The notes under the pieces are model-generated. The model ran no database searches. It was not told the origin of the DNA and worked only from the letters and a program-made list of their open reading frames with translations. The translations under genes and the position numbers were made by a program. From Marinobacter sp. BW6 (lineage in GTDB: Bacteria; Pseudomonadota; Gammaproteobacteria; Pseudomonadales; Oleiphilaceae): a DNA stretch of 64,000 nt. Below, one piece after another: positions 62,024 to 64,000 of the stretch (position 1 is its first letter; the number at the start of each line of letters is the position of its first letter). The stretch spans positions 496,001-560,000 of the forward strand of contig NZ_VIRN01000064.1 of assembly GCF_008107725.1 (NCBI RefSeq), written 5' to 3'.

Positions 62024-64000
62024 TCACTGCAGGATCGCCCCGGCCCTCTACCGCTGCCAGCTCCGCACTGGAGAGCCATGCACCCGGGGGCTTGTCCATA
62101 ACGCTGGCACAAGCGGCCAGGGCATGGCCCCAGGAACAACCGTTGGCAAATAGCATGCCTGCCTCATTCAGAGTACCGCCGCGGTTGATGTAACCCAGGA
62201 CCCGGGCCTGTGACGGTTCCGGGAACAGTGGATAGAGGTGCCCACGGAATACCTCCGGGCGCATATGCGTGAGTGCAACCCGCCGGTGAATGCGGTGGGG
62301 GAACAGGCGCTCCCTTTCGAATTCTGACAGGCAAACCTGGGCTTCCATCGTATCTCTGGGCTGGCGGAACCTCCCGGGTTCCTGGAGATAGACCAGCCGG
62401 AAGGGGGTGCCGGTCTCCCGCAGGCGCTCACACGCCCGAATAGCCTCTGATAACTGATAGGCGCCATTGGCCATGAGCAGCAACGGCTCTCCGGAAGAAG
62501 TGTCCTCGTCCACCACAAGCGCTCCATGCCTGGCCAGAAGTTCTGCTTCCCGGGTGTCAAAGACACAGGGGCGATCCCGTTTGGGGATCACCATACAGGT
62601 AATTCTGCCTCTATCACTGAACACCGATGGCAGCGTTGCCAGGGTGCTGTTGTAGTCGGCCGGAAATAGAACCCGGGATACGTCGTTCATCTCCGCGAGC
62701 ATGCTTTCGCAGAAGGTGGTGTCCTGGTGGGACTGCTCGTTCTTGCCGTTTTCCCATGTATGTGAGGTGGCAATAACCGGCAGACCAAGCCAGCGTGCCG
62801 GTCGACCCACTTCTTTCTGGTGCCGGGCAAAGATCAGCTCCTGGCGGATGGCGCCAAGCATCTTTACGCAGAAAGCCTCATAGCTGGCGACCAGGTTCAA
62901 CCCCGCCTTGTTAGCCAGACAGGCTGATACCACGGCCTCTTCATTGAGCGCGGTTATGATCCTGCCGTGGACCGATTCCTTTTCGTTCTCGGGGTCGTTT
63001 ACTCGGTGCTTCAGATATTCGAGGACACCGCCAAGCCGGTTGCTTGCCAGCTCGTCCGGATTGCCCACTCGGGCCCTGAGCCCCGGGTTTTCAGCAACCA
63101 GTGCCCTGAAAAAGTCATCCACGGCCCTCATTGGGGAACTGCGGTCGGGATTGGCCGGTAGCCGGGGGATTATGGGGTCCGGCGGATTACGGGTCGCGAG
63201 GGCATGATCCCGCTCCAGGGGACGTGATTGCCCGGCGTGCTGGTTCAGTTGAGCGATACAGTTCTGAAGTTGGTCCGGAGCCACCCATAATCTGGCTGCA
63301 TGTTCGTTAAACAGCTCCCTGGCACGGGCGTCCATGCGAGGGTTTCCGGGCAGTGGCAGGTTGTGGGCCGCATTGCTGCTCGCACCATAGAAGCCGTAGC
63401 CTTTGGTGGTTTCCGCAATGCCATAGGGCACACGAATGGGATAGCTGCTTTCGCCCCTCAAAGCGGCCTCTCCATTGGTGGCAAGCGCCTGCTCCATTTC
63501 ATACATGGCACAGACAAAGGCAGCGGGGTCCCTTCCATCGAATCGGAAGGGTACGAAGCCCCGATGCTCAAGATGGGCCTCAAAACGCTCAAGGCCCTCG
63601 CGGGTGCCCAACTCGGTACGCTGTTCAATACGCCGGCCATTGGCAATCATGACGGGCACTACGGCGCCGCAGTCCTCAGCCCGCCACCAGCGCGGAACCC
63701 AGTCACTGCCGCGTTGTTCCTCGGCAGCGCCGTCTGAGAGGAAGGCCACGAGAGACTCACCAGGAAGGGGCATGTGGGCATACTGGAGCTCGGCAAATCC
63801 CAGATACCCACCTTCGAGAATGCCACCGGCGGTGTGCGGATTGACATGGCTGCCAAGGGGGGCGGCCATGGTGCCGTCCGGCTTCTGCCGGTAACTGTAG
63901 AAATCGGACACCAGAGTTGAGAGCCCGTCGGGCCCTCGATAACGTTCCGCCTGTTCCCGATGAAGGTTTCCGGTGAGGACATTCAGGGCGTCCACTGCTG
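62004..64000 (-). CDS. Phosphoketolase (xylulose-5-P/fructose-6-P type), C-terminal part
   Basis: The frame is open to the right edge, so the N-terminal ~120-150 residues are missing; about 665 are visible. Phosphoketolase cleaves xylulose 5-phosphate (or fructose 6-phosphate) with phosphate to acetyl phosphate. Visible signatures are GSHVNPHTAGGILEGGYLGFAELQYA, FLSDGAAEEQRGSDWVPRWW, SYEAFCVKMLGAIRQELIFARH and the C-terminal LGYINRGGTLNEAGMLFANGCSWGHAL. Sequence details such as AEDCGAVVPVMIANGRRIEQRTELGT are of the divergent group that may use different sugars, so the substrate is uncertain. It overlaps the ATPase 3' end by 20 bp. Confidence 0.9.
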   Translation of the reverse strand, partial: AVDALNVLTGNLHREQAERYRGPDGLSTLVSDFYSYRQKPDGTMAAPLGSHVNPHTAGGILEGGYLGFAELQYAHMPLPGESLVAFLSDGAAEEQRGSDWVPRWWRAEDCGAVVPVMIANGRRIEQRTELGTREGLERFEAHLEHRGFVPFRFDGRDPAAFVCAMYEMEQALATNGEAALRGESSYPIRVPYGIAETTKGYGFYGASSNAAHNLPLPGNPRMDARARELFNEHAARLWVAPDQLQNCIAQLNQHAGQSRPLERDHALATRNPPDPIIPRLPANPDRSSPMRAVDDFFRALVAENPGLRARVGNPDELASNRLGGVLEYLKHRVNDPENEKESVHGRIITALNEEAVVSACLANKAGLNLVASYEAFCVKMLGAIRQELIFARHQKEVGRPARWLGLPVIATSHTWENGKNEQSHQDTTFCESMLAEMNDVSRVLFPADYNSTLATLPSVFSDRGRITCMVIPKRDRPCVFDTREAELLARHGALVVDEDTSSGEPLLLMANGAYQLSEAIRACERLRETGTPFRLVYLQEPGRFRQPRDTMEAQVCLSEFERERLFPHRIHRRVALTHMRPEVFRGHLYPLFPEPSQARVLGYINRGGTLNEAGMLFANGCSWGHALAACASVMDKPPGAWLSSAELAAVEGRGDPAVITRGLP

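Overview
The window is a gene-dense piece of chromosome from a gammaproteobacterium. The protein set (FadE, RapA, CysZ, TmcA, ThiI, PpnN, UbiH/F-type hydroxylase, a GGA-rich Csr/Rsm-type sRNA) and the sequence style suggest Marinobacter or a close marine relative. This assignment is an inference from recognition; no database was searched. I see no rRNA, tRNA, CRISPR, insertion sequence or prophage. Both ends cut genes: an unidentified C-terminal fragment on the left and a phosphoketolase on the right.

Layout. 1-13.3 kb: OmpA-type porin with thrombospondin-3 repeats, a UvrD-like helicase, DUF2237 and tRNA acetyltransferase TmcA, an ankyrin lipoprotein, a 3-hydroxyisobutyryl-CoA hydrolase-type enzyme, a small cytochrome c, PpnN, ThiI and an HDAC-family deacetylase. 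13.4-18.1 kb: GabD-type dehydrogenase, UvrD with a candidate SOS box, UppP. 18.2-22.4 kb: an arsenic island with Acr3 efflux diverging from a fused ArsC-ArsR protein, an ArsJ-type GAPDH and ArsJ, so two arsenate-detoxification routes sit side by side. 22.4-28.5 kb: outer-membrane barrel protein, FetAB, MFS permease, an ArsP-like permease with a TGCKKC redoxin, and a queuosine-mannosyltransferase-like glycosyltransferase. 28.6-33.6 kb: NifJ with a DHOD-like partner, and a thioesterase. 33.7-39.2 kb: pstSCAB-phoU behind a Pho box. 39.4-46.5 kb: HinT, Ubi hydroxylase, YbaK-type deacylase, MscS, SelU/MnmH, a methyltransferase, the Csr/Rsm-type sRNA, VanZ, CysZ. 46.5-64 kb: RapA, FadE, CrcB, cold-shock protein, PlsC, dienelactone hydrolase, alanine dehydrogenase, GST, Yip1, PhoD (tandem Pho-type boxes), P-type ATPase, phosphoketolase.

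The most interesting content is non-coding. (i) At 44872-45103 on the minus strand lies a ~230-nt RNA with about 14 GGA motifs, several in hexaloops, and a strong intrinsic terminator. It has a GacA/UvrY-like palindrome about 180 bp upstream that overlaps the vanZ stop codon. This is the signature of a CsrB/RsmZ-family sRNA that sequesters CsrA/RsmA. (ii) Two copies of a ~105-nt element, at 14931-15038 (+) and 39267-39370 (-), lie in the sense orientation just downstream of gabD and hinT. Each is a 26-27 bp stem enclosing two small hairpins whose loops are ARGGAU and AUGGAY, the loop type CsrA binds. Between the copies the stems differ by paired substitutions while the loops and linkers are conserved, and the G.U wobbles favour the sense strand. 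I propose that these are dispersed 3'-UTR CsrA-binding elements, possibly working alongside the nearby CsrB-like sRNA.
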